64,000 nucleotides of DNA from Arthrobacter sp. D5-1 (GTDB taxonomy: Bacteria; Actinomycetota; Actinomycetes; Actinomycetales; Micrococcaceae): contig NZ_CP014571.1 in the NCBI RefSeq assembly GCF_017357425.1, positions 1,302,001-1,366,000 on the forward strand. Reading direction: 5' to 3'. The notes under the pieces are model-generated. The model was given only the letters and a program-made list of their open reading frames with translations, did not search any database and was not told the origin of the DNA. The position numbers and the translations under genes are program-made. Of this stretch, positions 15,702-24,060 are shown piece after piece (position 1 is the stretch's first letter; the number at the start of each line of letters is the position of its first letter).

Positions 15702-17891
15702 CTAGCCATCCGACGACTTTTTGGCGGGCTTCCTCGGCGCCGCCCGGCGGGACCGGGTCGTCGGAGTTGGGGAAATCAGTTCCTTGACCTGGGCCACCAC
15801 GGTGGAGTTGGCGCCCCGGGCTCCCAGGTCCTTTGCGAGGGTTTCCACCTCCGACCTTGCGGCGGCGCTGTTGTCCGCCTTCGCATGGAGTTCCGTGCGC
15901 AGTTCCACCAGGCCGCGGTAGGCAAGGTTGCTCGCCGCACCGGCAGACTGTTGATAGCCGGCGAGGCCGGCGTCGGTCAGCGCCAGCGCCCGCTGGGGAT
16001 CAGCGCTATGGTGCTTGACCATCTTTTCGTCCTTGCGGCGATAGAAATCATCGCCCACAGACTGCGCGACGGCGGTGGCCGCCTTGACGCCCAAAGGCTC
16101 ACCGCCAAAGCGTTCGGCGGCCTCGGTCAGGGCATTCAACCCTCTCTCCAAATAGGGTGACATGGACCCTTCAAACGCCAAGGTCAGGCCAACTTCCCGG
16201 GTAAAGAACTCGGGAGCGAAGCGGTCCTCTTCCCTGGTGACGGGGAAACCAACGCGCAGCGGCAACGTGTTGGACGCCTGGACGATGCCGTCCGTGGAAT
16301 AGATGGCGCGAACCAGATACTGCCCCGGCTCGTCGAAAGCGAAGCCCTCCACTCCGTATGCGAGCTGGACCAGCTGGCTGAAGCGATCGCTGCCGTCATC
16401 GTCGCCCACCGGAGCCGGTGCCAGCGTGACCAATTCCGGGAGGCCGTAGAAGCAGACCACCGATTCATGCAGGATCACGGTTCCGTTGGGCTTCTGGACG
16501 TACACGGTGGTGTTGCCATAGCGGGGGTCCAGCCGGCCGTCCACCATCACCGGCACGTCAGTGGTATTCCGCAACCGGAACTCGATGGACACAGGTTCCA
16601 TGTAGTCGAAATGGTCCTTTGCCGAGAGCGTCAGTTCCACGTCGCTGCCCGGACCGGAAACCGTCATGGCGCCGGCAGGGGATTCCAAGTGCCCTCCGGA
16701 GGCCCATGGATCGCCGCCCATGATCACGGAGGCGCGGTCTCCGTGGCGCATGTGGAGAAGTTCGTCGTCGTCGAAGCGGAAGCGGAAGTTGCCCCAGAAG
16801 GAGTCAGTGCCGTTGCGCTGATCGTATTTCCAGTCGTAGTTCATCCAGGACAGCGAGTCCGGGCGGGCCTTGTCCCAGGCATGCAGGAAGTTGAACGCGT
16901 GCCCGGCTTCGTGGACCCAGGTGTAGAGGAAGTGCCGCATGGCCCACGCCTGATCCTGGGTGACCGGATTGGAGACGAGGTTGGTGAACCAGGAGTGGTT
17001 CCGGAAGACCGCAAAACCTTGGCGGTCCGGTCCGCGACCTGCGCCGCCAAAGCCCGCAGCGGCGTCGAACATAATGCCACCCACCCCCGCGCTGTCAAAG
17101 ATGCCGGCCTGGATGCCCCACATGTTCCACGCGGGCCACCCCGAGTTGTACTTGCCGAACGAGGTTTCCATGGCGTCGTGGAGTTCGCCGACATTCCAGG
17201 AAGCGAAGCCTGGCGCGGTGTCGTCGATGACTGTGTGCACCGGATCGATAGTGACCGCGATCCCGGCATCCCTGTATGAGGACTCGATGGTGATGGTCCG
17301 GTGGGGCAGGTCAGGGGGACGGTTGGTGTGGGCATGGCTGTTGTAGACGGGGACCTTGGGCTCGATGTCCACGGACGAGCAGTAGTCCAACTCCAGGTTC
17401 ATGTCGCGGAAGGCTTCCGAACGGTAAGAGCACGCATAGGGCTGGCCGAGGATCCCGCCGGACGTCAACGTGGCAACAGCCCCGGTCACAGCACCGGAGG
17501 ACCACGAGACCACTATGTCCACCGTGGTGGCAGGGTGGGTTCCTTTCCAATAGCGGACGGTCCCGACGATATGCACGTCGGTATCTGTGAATGTCACAAG
17601 AGGCGTGTCCACAATCCAGGACTCCACATACGTCTTCACCAACTGGTTGACGCCGGCGACCTTCACGAAACGGGTGCTGTACAGATCGCCGCTGACCTTG
17701 TTCATGACCGGGGACTCGACCCCGTTGCGGGCGTCAATGTCCAGACGGAGGTCCAGGGCGCTTCCGATGGGGCCGGGGTTGCCTTGAAAGCCTTCATAGC
17801 GTCCGCTGACCGTGCTGGGTTGGCGGCAACTCCAAAGATCGGAAGCGGGGGCAGGGGTGTAGTAGGTGCTGGGGACGTTGGGGGTGTCCAT
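15702..17891 (-). CDS. Metzincin-like zinc metallopeptidase, uncharacterised
   Basis: A 729-residue protein. It contains HEAGHAFNFLH at 327-337, the extended HExxHxxxxxH zinc site of metzincins with Asn where Gly is usual. A downstream SWMNY (Met350) fits a Met-turn. A preceding YTWVHEAGH helix, a beta-rich N-terminal region (1-200) and a C-terminal helical segment (about 560-700) are visible. It ends in a Lys/Arg/Pro tail. No signal peptide is visible: the N-terminus is polar and Pro-rich. It may therefore be cytoplasmic or exported by a non-classical route. The peptidase fold is inferred from the motif; the substrate is unknown. Confidence 0.75.
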   Translation of the reverse strand: MDTPNVPSTYYTPAPASDLWSCRQPSTVSGRYEGFQGNPGPIGSALDLRLDIDARNGVESPVMNKVSGDLYSTRFVKVAGVNQLVKTYVESWIVDTPLVTFTDTDVHIVGTVRYWKGTHPATTVDIVVSWSSGAVTGAVATLTSGGILGQPYACSYRSEAFRDMNLELDYCSSVDIEPKVPVYNSHAHTNRPPDLPHRTITIESSYRDAGIAVTIDPVHTVIDDTAPGFASWNVGELHDAMETSFGKYNSGWPAWNMWGIQAGIFDSAGVGGIMFDAAAGFGGAGRGPDRQGFAVFRNHSWFTNLVSNPVTQDQAWAMRHFLYTWVHEAGHAFNFLHAWDKARPDSLSWMNYDWKYDQRNGTDSFWGNFRFRFDDDELLHMRHGDRASVIMGGDPWASGGHLESPAGAMTVSGPGSDVELTLSAKDHFDYMEPVSIEFRLRNTTDVPVMVDGRLDPRYGNTTVYVQKPNGTVILHESVVCFYGLPELVTLAPAPVGDDDGSDRFSQLVQLAYGVEGFAFDEPGQYLVRAIYSTDGIVQASNTLPLRVGFPVTREEDRFAPEFFTREVGLTLAFEGSMSPYLERGLNALTEAAERFGGEPLGVKAATAVAQSVGDDFYRRKDEKMVKHHSADPQRALALTDAGLAGYQQSAGAASNLAYRGLVELRTELHAKADNSAAARSEVETLAKDLGARGANSTVVAQVKELISPTPTTRSRRAAPRKPAKKSSDG

Positions 17892-18227
17892 GGGGGATCT
17901 TTCTCACGCTGAAGCAGTCAAATATGCGATCGCCCGCGCACTTGGCGCAGAGGCGGCATGACGGTCCAGGGCGGGGCGGGGTGCGCGTGGTGAGGCTCAG
18001 ATGAGACGAAATGGCCGATGCCCGGAAGCCGTGTGTAACCCACACTGAGGATACTCCAGCGAATGGACTATATCCAGAGAAACACGGCCATTTTTTGGCC
18101 TCCAGAGGGTCCCCATGATCTGGTCAGCGGTACCCGCCGGGCGTAGGCTGGCATCATCGGCGCTCGGAGCCGAAGGAACCATGCCGAAGGCCCCGCGTCG
18201 ATCACCCCAATCGATGAAGGAGGACCC
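17892..18227. promoter_or_regulatory. Divergent intergenic region
   Basis: About 336 bases separate the metallopeptidase gene (minus) from the CBS gene (plus), so promoters for both must lie here. I see a short inverted repeat GTGTG-TAACC-CACAC at 18031-18045 and a hairpin GGCCA-TTTTT-TGGCC at 18086-18100. There are no convincing -35/-10 pairs and no coding frame. Confidence 0.4.
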
Positions 18228-18662
18228 ATGAGTGCCGTACGTGAATTCATGACCACGAATGCGCAGTGCATCGCCGAGGATAAAACTCTCCAGGAAGCCG
18301 CCATGCTGATGAGGGATCTGGACTGCGGTTCACTTCCCATCTGCGGCAGCGACGGCAAGCTCACCGGCTTCATCACCGACCGCGACATCGTGGTCAAGTG
18401 TTTGGCCGAAGGTAAGGATGCCCGCGAAGTCCTTGCCCGCGAGCTCGCCACCGGAAAGCCCTACTGGGTGGACGCCGATGCCAACGTGGACGAGGCCGTC
18501 ACCATGATGGAGGAACGCCAAGTCCGCCGCCTGCCCGTTATCAGCGACCACAAGTTGGTGGGCATCATCAGCCAGGGCGATATCGCCCGCAACCACTACG
18601 CGGAACAGCGCCTCGGCGAGATGGTGGAGCACATCTCGGCCAAGGAGCACATGTCCCGCTGA
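18228..18662 (+). CDS. CBS-domain-pair protein (Hrp1-like)
   Basis: A 144-residue protein with ATG 18228 behind a strong GAAGGAGG. Two CBS repeats cover almost all of it. The first (about 1-60) has VREFMTTNAQCIAEDKTLQEAAMLM and ITDRDIVVK; the second (about 70-135) has WVDADANVDEAVTMM and GIISQGDIAR. It resembles mycobacterial hypoxic response protein 1 in size and layout, but the Hrp1 zinc ligands cannot be confirmed. CBS pairs sense adenine nucleotides or related ligands. It is a single gene followed by a strong hairpin. Confidence 0.88.
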   Translation: MSAVREFMTTNAQCIAEDKTLQEAAMLMRDLDCGSLPICGSDGKLTGFITDRDIVVKCLAEGKDAREVLARELATGKPYWVDADANVDEAVTMMEERQVRRLPVISDHKLVGIISQGDIARNHYAEQRLGEMVEHISAKEHMSR

Positions 18663-18698
18663 GCCAGTCCCAGCGGTTCCCAGTATCCACTCCAGCCG

Positions 18699-18732
18699 CC
18701 GCGAGGCCTTCCCTCAGAGGAAGGCCTCGCGG
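18699..18732. terminator. Bidirectional terminator hairpin
   Basis: A perfect 14-base stem (CCGCGAGGCCTTCC and its complement) with a 6-base loop lies between the convergent CBS gene and the small minus-strand gene. It includes the last codons of the latter. It probably ends transcription from both sides. Confidence 0.75.
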
Positions 18733-19010
18733 CCCGTTCCTTCACGCATCACGAGTTCGCCCTCTTCGATGGAGACGATCAGGCTCTTGGGTTTCCCCAC
18801 GAGCTTCCTGGTTGCGCTGAGTTGTCTGCTGCTGACTTCCACCCCCACGGTGGCACCCTTGGCGGGAAGTTCCACCGTGACTTCGTCGGCCATCCCCAAC
18901 AGCATCTTGGTGGAAATGCCGTGCTCGGACACGGCTTCCTTGCCGTTGACGGTGACGGTCACGTCATCGGCATCAAATCCGTCCTGAAGGATGATCAGCA
19001 GTTCCTGCAT
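18714..19010 (-). CDS. Small conserved hypothetical protein (98 aa)
   Basis: A 98-residue soluble protein transcribed towards the CBS gene. The first half (MQELLIILQDGFDADDVTVTVNGKEA) and the regular alternation of beta-type segments suggest a small beta-sandwich. The middle, VTVELPAKGATVGVEV, supports this. No cysteines, catalytic motif, signal peptide or membrane segment are present. It ends inside the terminator hairpin. It is divergent from tex, 88 bases apart. I do not recognise the family and assign no function. Confidence 0.65.
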   Translation of the reverse strand: MQELLIILQDGFDADDVTVTVNGKEAVSEHGISTKMLLGMADEVTVELPAKGATVGVEVSSRQLSATRKLVGKPKSLIVSIEEGELVMREGTGREAFL

Positions 19011-19098
19011 GGTCCAACTACAGCACTATCAGCGTCCCCGGGATAGGCCTTCCTGCTACCCGTCTTCGGAAACTGTCGGCCACGTGAGGCAAACTGTC

Positions 19099-21453
19099 AT
19101 GGTGACTTTAAATCTCCAACACCAGTCAGCTGATACCGCCATCCACGCCCAGATCGCCGCTGAACTCGGCGTCAAGGCCTGGCAGGTCAAGGCCGCGGTG
19201 GAACTGCTCGACGCCGGATCCACCGTCCCCTTCATCGCCCGATACCGCAAGGAAGTCACCGGGACGCTCGATGACACCCAGCTCCGCGACCTCGAAGAAC
19301 GGCTCAGATACCTGCGCGAGCTGGAAGAACGGCGCAAGTCAGTCCTCGAGGCGATTGCAGCCCAAGGCAAGCTGACCCCGGAGCTGGAAGCCGCCGTCGT
19401 CGGTGCCGATACCAAGGCGCGCCTGGAGGACATCTACCTCCCCTTCAAATCCAAGCGCCGCACCAAGGCCCAGATAGCCCGCGAAGCCGGGTTGGAGCCG
19501 CTGGCCGATGTCCTGCTCGCCAATCCCCAGCTTGACCCCGCTACCGAGGCCGCCAAGTACCTGAATGCCGAGCACTCCATCGACGACGCCATTGTGGCGC
19601 TCGCAGGAGCCCGCGCCATCCTGGTGGAGCGCGTCGGGCAGGATGCCGATCTCGCCGAAGATCTGCGAGAACGCCTCTGGAAGCAGGGACGCATGGTGTC
19701 CCGGGTGAAAAAGGGCATGGAGGCCGAGGGCCAGAAGTTCAAGGACTACTTCGAGTTCACGCAGGTGCCCTCCGGCATGCCCTCGCACCGCGTGCTGGCC
19801 CTGCTGCGCGGTGAAAAGGACGGCGTTCTGGAGTTGGATCTCGTTGAGGCAGACCCAGCCGACGACGACGCCCTGGCCGCCGCTCGCGGAAAGTACGAGA
19901 ACGCTGTGGCCAAGTGCCTCGGAGTCGCCAACCAGGGGCGGCCCGCCGATACCTGGCTGATGCAAACCGCTCAGCTCGCCTGGCGGGGACGCATCCTGGA
20001 CCGGCTGACCACTGATCTTCGCGGACGCATGTTTGCCGACGCCGAAGATGAAGCTGTTCGCGTTTTCGCCGCCAACCTGCGCGACGTCCTGCTGGCCGCT
20101 CCTGCCGGGAACAGGGCCACGCTTGGCTTGGACCCGGGGCTCCGGACCGGTGTGAAAGTGGCCGTGGTGGACGGTACGGGCAAGGTGGTCACCACAGACA
20201 CCATCTACCCGCACGCCCCAGCGAACAAGTGGAACGAAGCGTTGGCCACTCTCGGTCGGCTCGCCAGGCAGCACAACGTGGAACTCGTCGCGATCGGCAA
20301 CGGAACCGCCTCCCGCGAGACGGACAAACTGGCCACGGAGCTCATCAAGTCCCTCGAAGCTGCCGGCTCCAAGGGGATCCAGAAGCTGGTGGTGTCCGAA
20401 GCCGGAGCCTCCGTGTATTCGGCGTCTGCCTTGGCCGCTTCCGAACTTCCGGGCATGGACGTATCGCTTCGCGGTGCCGTGTCCATTGCCCGCCGCCTTC
20501 AGGATCCCCTGGCGGAACTGGTCAAGATCGAGCCGAAGTCCATCGGCGTTGGGCAGTACCAGCACGACGTCACCGCCGCGAAGCTCGACCGGTCCCTGGA
20601 TGCCGTGGTGGAAGACTGCGTTAACGCCGTGGGGGTGGATGTGAACACAGCATCGCCAGCGCTGCTGAGCCGGGTTGCCGGCGTTGGTCCGTTGCTGAGC
20701 GAGAACATCGTGGCTTACCGGAACGAGAATGGCCCGTTCGCCAAGCGCAGCGACTTGAAGAAGGTGCCGCGTCTGGGCGCCAAGGCCTTTGAACAGTGCG
20801 CGGGCTTCCTCCGGATCACCGGGGGAGCGGAGCCGCTGGATGCCTCCAGTGTCCATCCCGAGGCCTACTCAGTTGCCCGCAAGATTCTGGTCGCAGCAGG
20901 CGGTGGGCCCGCCACGGCGCTGGATCCGCAGGCCTTCGTGGACGGCACCTTCGGTCTGCCTACGGTCAAGGACATCATGTCCGAACTGGAGAAGCCGGGC
21001 CGCGATCCGCGTCCTGCGTTCCAGGCGGCGTCGTTCTCCGAAGGGATCGAGAAGATCTCCGACCTCAAGCCCGGCATGATCCTGGAAGGAACAGTCACCA
21101 ACGTGGCTGCCTTCGGCGCTTTCGTCGACGTCGGAGTGCACCAGGACGGCTTGGTCCACGTTTCGGCGCTGTCCAACAAGTTCGTCTCGGATCCCCGCGA
21201 AATAGTGAAGTCCGGCCAGGTGGTCCGGGTGAAGGTCCTTGAAGCCGACCCCGAGCGGAAGCGCATCTCCCTGACGTTGAAGCTCGACGACGAACCCGGC
21301 GCCGCTGCCGGACGCGGCTCCGGCGGGCGTGCTTCGGGCGGGCAGGGTGATCGTCGTCAGGGCGGCGCACGGCAAAGCAAGCCCCGGCAGGCTCCGGAGG
21401 CCGCGAACACGGCCATGGCTGAAGCACTGCGCCGGGCCGGACTCGGGAAGTAG
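19099..21453 (+). CDS. tex: Tex-family RNA-binding transcription accessory protein
   Basis: A 784-residue protein starting at ATG 19099. The helical N-terminal Tex domain begins around QIAAELGVKAWQVKAAVELLDAGSTVPFIARYRKE, the family signature. A YqgF-like RNase-H fold follows (about 330-460, LGLDPGLRTGVKVAVVDGTGK), then helix-hairpin-helix repeats (about 490-570). The S1 RNA-binding domain (about 655-730, GMILEGTVTNVAAFGAFVDVG) is intact. A Gly/Arg/Gln-rich tail closes the protein, typical of actinobacteria. Tex is thought to act on nucleic acids during transcription and stress. Length and order are normal. It is a single gene and stops 52 bases before the convergent hydrolase. Confidence 0.95.
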   Translation: MVTLNLQHQSADTAIHAQIAAELGVKAWQVKAAVELLDAGSTVPFIARYRKEVTGTLDDTQLRDLEERLRYLRELEERRKSVLEAIAAQGKLTPELEAAVVGADTKARLEDIYLPFKSKRRTKAQIAREAGLEPLADVLLANPQLDPATEAAKYLNAEHSIDDAIVALAGARAILVERVGQDADLAEDLRERLWKQGRMVSRVKKGMEAEGQKFKDYFEFTQVPSGMPSHRVLALLRGEKDGVLELDLVEADPADDDALAAARGKYENAVAKCLGVANQGRPADTWLMQTAQLAWRGRILDRLTTDLRGRMFADAEDEAVRVFAANLRDVLLAAPAGNRATLGLDPGLRTGVKVAVVDGTGKVVTTDTIYPHAPANKWNEALATLGRLARQHNVELVAIGNGTASRETDKLATELIKSLEAAGSKGIQKLVVSEAGASVYSASALAASELPGMDVSLRGAVSIARRLQDPLAELVKIEPKSIGVGQYQHDVTAAKLDRSLDAVVEDCVNAVGVDVNTASPALLSRVAGVGPLLSENIVAYRNENGPFAKRSDLKKVPRLGAKAFEQCAGFLRITGGAEPLDASSVHPEAYSVARKILVAAGGGPATALDPQAFVDGTFGLPTVKDIMSELEKPGRDPRPAFQAASFSEGIEKISDLKPGMILEGTVTNVAAFGAFVDVGVHQDGLVHVSALSNKFVSDPREIVKSGQVVRVKVLEADPERKRISLTLKLDDEPGAAAGRGSGGRASGGQGDRRQGGARQSKPRQAPEAANTAMAEALRRAGLGK

Positions 21454-21504
21454 CCGGAACCGGGAAGTAGCAGGAAGTATCAGGAGCCGGGAGGTACTGC
21501 GGGC

Positions 21505-22536
21505 CTAAAGGCCTGCGGTCCTGGCGTCCCACACTTCTGCGTCCGAAGGCTGGAGGGCCATTGGCAGCCAGCGTCCGATGCGTTCGAATGCCTGTCGCCT
21601 GACAGGTTCGGGCGACAGGAAAATGTCGTGGAAGGCATTCGGCAGCCGGCTCACCGTGACGGTGTCCGCCAAGGACAGCGAGCGGTGGGCCACGGCGTCA
21701 ACGTTCAAGGCGACGTCGGCGGTGAGTGCATCAGCGGACCACTTTGGCTGCAGATAGCTCTTGTCCGAGAGCAGCACGAGCACGGGAACGTCGATACCCA
21801 GTCCTGCTGCGACGGTGGCTTGGCCGCGGAATACGGCGTCAAGGAATGCGGGCGTGACAGGGAAGCCCCGGTCAGGCCGCCACTCGAGGTTGTAGTCCCA
21901 CTCGCCGTCGAGGGTGGCTGACACGGCCCGGGTATAGATGCCCGGATCCACTGGCGGCAGTGGTGCCAAGGGGTGGAGCCGGGCGTGGAGGCCTACCAGG
22001 GGCGCGATCGCCCGCCGGCCGAGCTCAGTCGCCTGGAATTCCAGCCAGGGACTGTTGAGGATCAACGCCGACGCCATTCCAGGATGACGGGCAGCCCACA
22101 GGCTGAGGGTGAGCCCACCAGTGGAGTGCCCCAAAAGAATGAGCGGCCGATCCCGCCCAGGATCACCTGAGCGTCCCATCGCTGACAGTGCTGCTGCGAT
22201 GTCAGCGTCGTAGTCGGCCAGGTCGGTGACGAATCCCGGCACCATGCCCGGGCTCAGGCTGCGGCCGTAGTTGTGCAGGTCCAGGGCATGGAAGCGTGCT
22301 CCGGCCCGGTGCCAGAACTCAGCGACGTGGCGTTGGAAGAAGTAGTCGGACCAGCCGTGTACGTAGAGGACGTCTGCGTCGATTGCACTGTTGACGGGAG
22401 CTCCGCCCGCAGTCCAAGGCCACTCTGGTTCGGCTCCTAGGTACCGCACCACGGTGGCGACAGCGCCGTCGTCGAGGTTGAGCGTTTGCTGCTCAAAGCC
22501 TTCGCCAAGAATGTCCGGGACCCATTCCTGCCTCAT
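21505..22536 (-). CDS. Alpha/beta hydrolase (serine aminopeptidase S33/lysophospholipase-like)
   Basis: A 343-residue enzyme whose start overlaps the upstream DUF1622 gene by 4 bases. The hydrolase fold is supported by VLYVHGWSDYF (oxyanion region, about 56-66), the nucleophile elbow LLGHSTGG with Ser138 and LDLHNYGRS before it. A C-terminal His in LPNAFHDIF follows. The spacing fits monoacylglycerol-lipase/S33 members of the Hydrolase_4 group. The substrate is unknown; lipids or lysophospholipids are plausible. There is no signal peptide, so it is probably cytoplasmic. Confidence 0.85.
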   Translation of the reverse strand: MRQEWVPDILGEGFEQQTLNLDDGAVATVVRYLGAEPEWPWTAGGAPVNSAIDADVLYVHGWSDYFFQRHVAEFWHRAGARFHALDLHNYGRSLSPGMVPGFVTDLADYDADIAAALSAMGRSGDPGRDRPLILLGHSTGGLTLSLWAARHPGMASALILNSPWLEFQATELGRRAIAPLVGLHARLHPLAPLPPVDPGIYTRAVSATLDGEWDYNLEWRPDRGFPVTPAFLDAVFRGQATVAAGLGIDVPVLVLLSDKSYLQPKWSADALTADVALNVDAVAHRSLSLADTVTVSRLPNAFHDIFLSPEPVRRQAFERIGRWLPMALQPSDAEVWDARTAGL

Positions 22537-22895
22537 GCGTCCTTTTCCTTCTGCCAGGGCCAGCGGCCAGTGATTTCCAGCTCAAGCGAGAAGCTGAGGA
22601 ATGTCCGGATCAGCACGATGATCGCGAGGACGCCCACGCTCTCAAAAGTGGGAGTGACGGCGACGGTCCGGATGATGTCCGCGGCCACCAGGAGCTCGAG
22701 CCCCAAAAGGATGGACCGACCCAGGAGCTGCCGGTAGGAACGGTAGGGGGAGAACGGTGTGAGGCCGGCGGCGCGCTTTGGCTGGTAGCCGCGCAAGGCC
22801 ATCGGAATGGAAACCAGTGCACCGATCACCATGACCGCCACCCCGGCGGCGTCCATGTACCGGCCGACTTCTTCGATGACGTGCTGGAAATCCAT
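22533..22895 (-). CDS. DUF1622 membrane protein
   Basis: A 120-residue protein with about three hydrophobic segments: residues 17-35, 60-80 (LLGLELLVAADIIRTV) and 83-105 (ESVGVLAIIVLIRTFLSFSLELEI). The strongly conserved RTFLSFSLELEITGRWPW end is the mark of DUF1622, a family of small inner-membrane proteins of unknown function. It is the first gene of a two-gene unit with the alpha/beta hydrolase, with overlapping ATGA start/stop. The hairpin at 22943 lies upstream. Confidence 0.85.
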   Translation of the reverse strand: MDFQHVIEEVGRYMDAAGVAVMVIGALVSIPMALRGYQPKRAAGLTPFSPYRSYRQLLGRSILLGLELLVAADIIRTVAVTPTFESVGVLAIIVLIRTFLSFSLELEITGRWPWQKEKDA

Positions 22896-22942
22896 GGCCC
22901 TCCTCCATAGCTGCGTGTCTCCACCGTCTCACACAGCAACCA

Positions 22943-22994
22943 ACGACGGCGGCAGCCGGGTTCTGTAAAAACAGAACCTGGCTGCCGTCGTCGT
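22943..22994. terminator. Long hairpin, probable terminator
   Basis: Two 24-base arms (22943-22966 and 22971-22994) pair with two G-T wobbles around an AAAA loop. It lies between the DUF1622 gene start and the end of the next minus-strand gene. It is placed to terminate the latter, which runs towards it. Confidence 0.7.
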
Positions 22995-23023
22995 GCGCTG
23001 TTGAGTCGTGCGATGTTGCAGGC

Positions 23024-23074
23024 TGCCGCTACAGCGCGGGTGCCGCTACAGCGCGGCTGCCGCTACAGCGCGGG
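23024..23074. repeat. Three-copy 17-base tandem repeat across a stop codon
   Basis: Units TGCCGCTACAGCGCGGG at 23024-23040, 23041-23057 (last base C) and 23058-23074, with a partial fourth unit. Read on the minus strand each unit contains GCGCTGTAG, which supplies the C-terminal residues and stop of the neighbouring gene. Loss of the first stop would change frame because 17 is not a multiple of 3. Confidence 0.85.
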
Positions 23075-23977
23075 TGCCGGGACCGGGAAGAAGACCCGGG
23101 GATCCTGCAGGAGCGCGGGATAGTCGAAGTCGGAGCGCTTGATCACGTTGGTGACCTCGAAGTTGCGGGCGAAACGGCCATCCACCGTGATGGGCCGGCC
23201 CTGGATCAAGCCAACAGCGAACGTCTGGCCATCATCGAACGGAACGGCCAGTTCGGTCTTGCCGGGCAAGGTGTTGAAGGCCCGCTCCTGTGCCTGGCGC
23301 TTCCGCGTAGGCTTCTTCTCGCGCGGTGCCACCGGGCGCTTCTTGGGGCCGCCTACCTGCCGGCGGGACTTCTCCTCCGCGTACACAAACTGGTACTCGT
23401 CAGGGTCCGCAACAGGCGTGGACTTGGCCTTGCCGTGCGGCGGCATGCTGACGATGGTGAGCTGCTCCGGGCGGAGGTCCTCCACGTTGGAGCGCAGGAT
23501 CAGGAGGCGGTCCTCTTCCGGGTCCTCCGGGTGGAACTCGTGCTTGGGCTCGGGCCACACGTATTCCAGCTTTTCCTCGATGCCGGGGAAAATCTGCGCA
23601 TAGTGCTTGGGATCTTTGCCCAACAGTTTGGAGCGGTGGCTTAGGTGCAGGTCCTCGTGTCCGAGCCACGGCGGCATGACAATCCGGGAAGCGTAGTCCG
23701 GGTGGGCTGCCTGCGGGGCGAATTCGGCGATGTTCGCGCGCGTGTTGTCCGGGTGCCCGCGGTCCATCCATTCGTCTGCCATGGCCAGGCCGTACATGGT
23801 GAGGGCAGGGACGTGGCCCATCCACATGCGCACGGCGGGGTGCTGCTGCCAACCGTACTCCGGGATCACCAAAGCGCGGAGGACCTGGAGTGCTTCGACG
23901 CGCTGCTTGCCGAGCCTTGAGGTGTCGAGCGCCTTGGCACTCTCACGGAAATCGGCGAAGGGGAGGAAAGTCTGCAT
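23063..23977 (-). CDS. MSMEG_6728-family protein
   Basis: A 304-residue protein; I choose ATG 23977 (MQTFLPFADF) because the family starts there. An upstream GTG at 24031 would add 18 poorly conserved residues. The N-terminal 150 residues carry the family pattern LDTSRLGKQRVEALQVLRAL, YGWQQHPAVRMWMGH and HPDNTRANIAEFA. They are Trp/His-rich and recall the pyrimidine-dimer-glycosylase-like fold, though this is tentative. The C-terminal part is highly charged (KKPTRKRQ) with a final folded segment. The function is not established. It is divergent from the deaminase gene, and its end is embedded in a tandem repeat. Confidence 0.72.
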   Translation of the reverse strand: MQTFLPFADFRESAKALDTSRLGKQRVEALQVLRALVIPEYGWQQHPAVRMWMGHVPALTMYGLAMADEWMDRGHPDNTRANIAEFAPQAAHPDYASRIVMPPWLGHEDLHLSHRSKLLGKDPKHYAQIFPGIEEKLEYVWPEPKHEFHPEDPEEDRLLILRSNVEDLRPEQLTIVSMPPHGKAKSTPVADPDEYQFVYAEEKSRRQVGGPKKRPVAPREKKPTRKRQAQERAFNTLPGKTELAVPFDDGQTFAVGLIQGRPITVDGRFARNFEVTNVIKRSDFDYPALLQDPRVFFPVPAPAL

Positions 23978-24060
23978 CCTTTCAGTTTGAGGGTGCCGGG
24001 CGTGAGAACCAAGTTGAGTGCTCCGGGACACGTGCCTTTGTTGGGGCCTAGAGTTGCAGG

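Noticed and set aside
23024..23074. Possible CRISPR array
   Set aside because: The 17-base units are directly adjacent with no spacers and no cas genes are near, so it is a simple tandem repeat.
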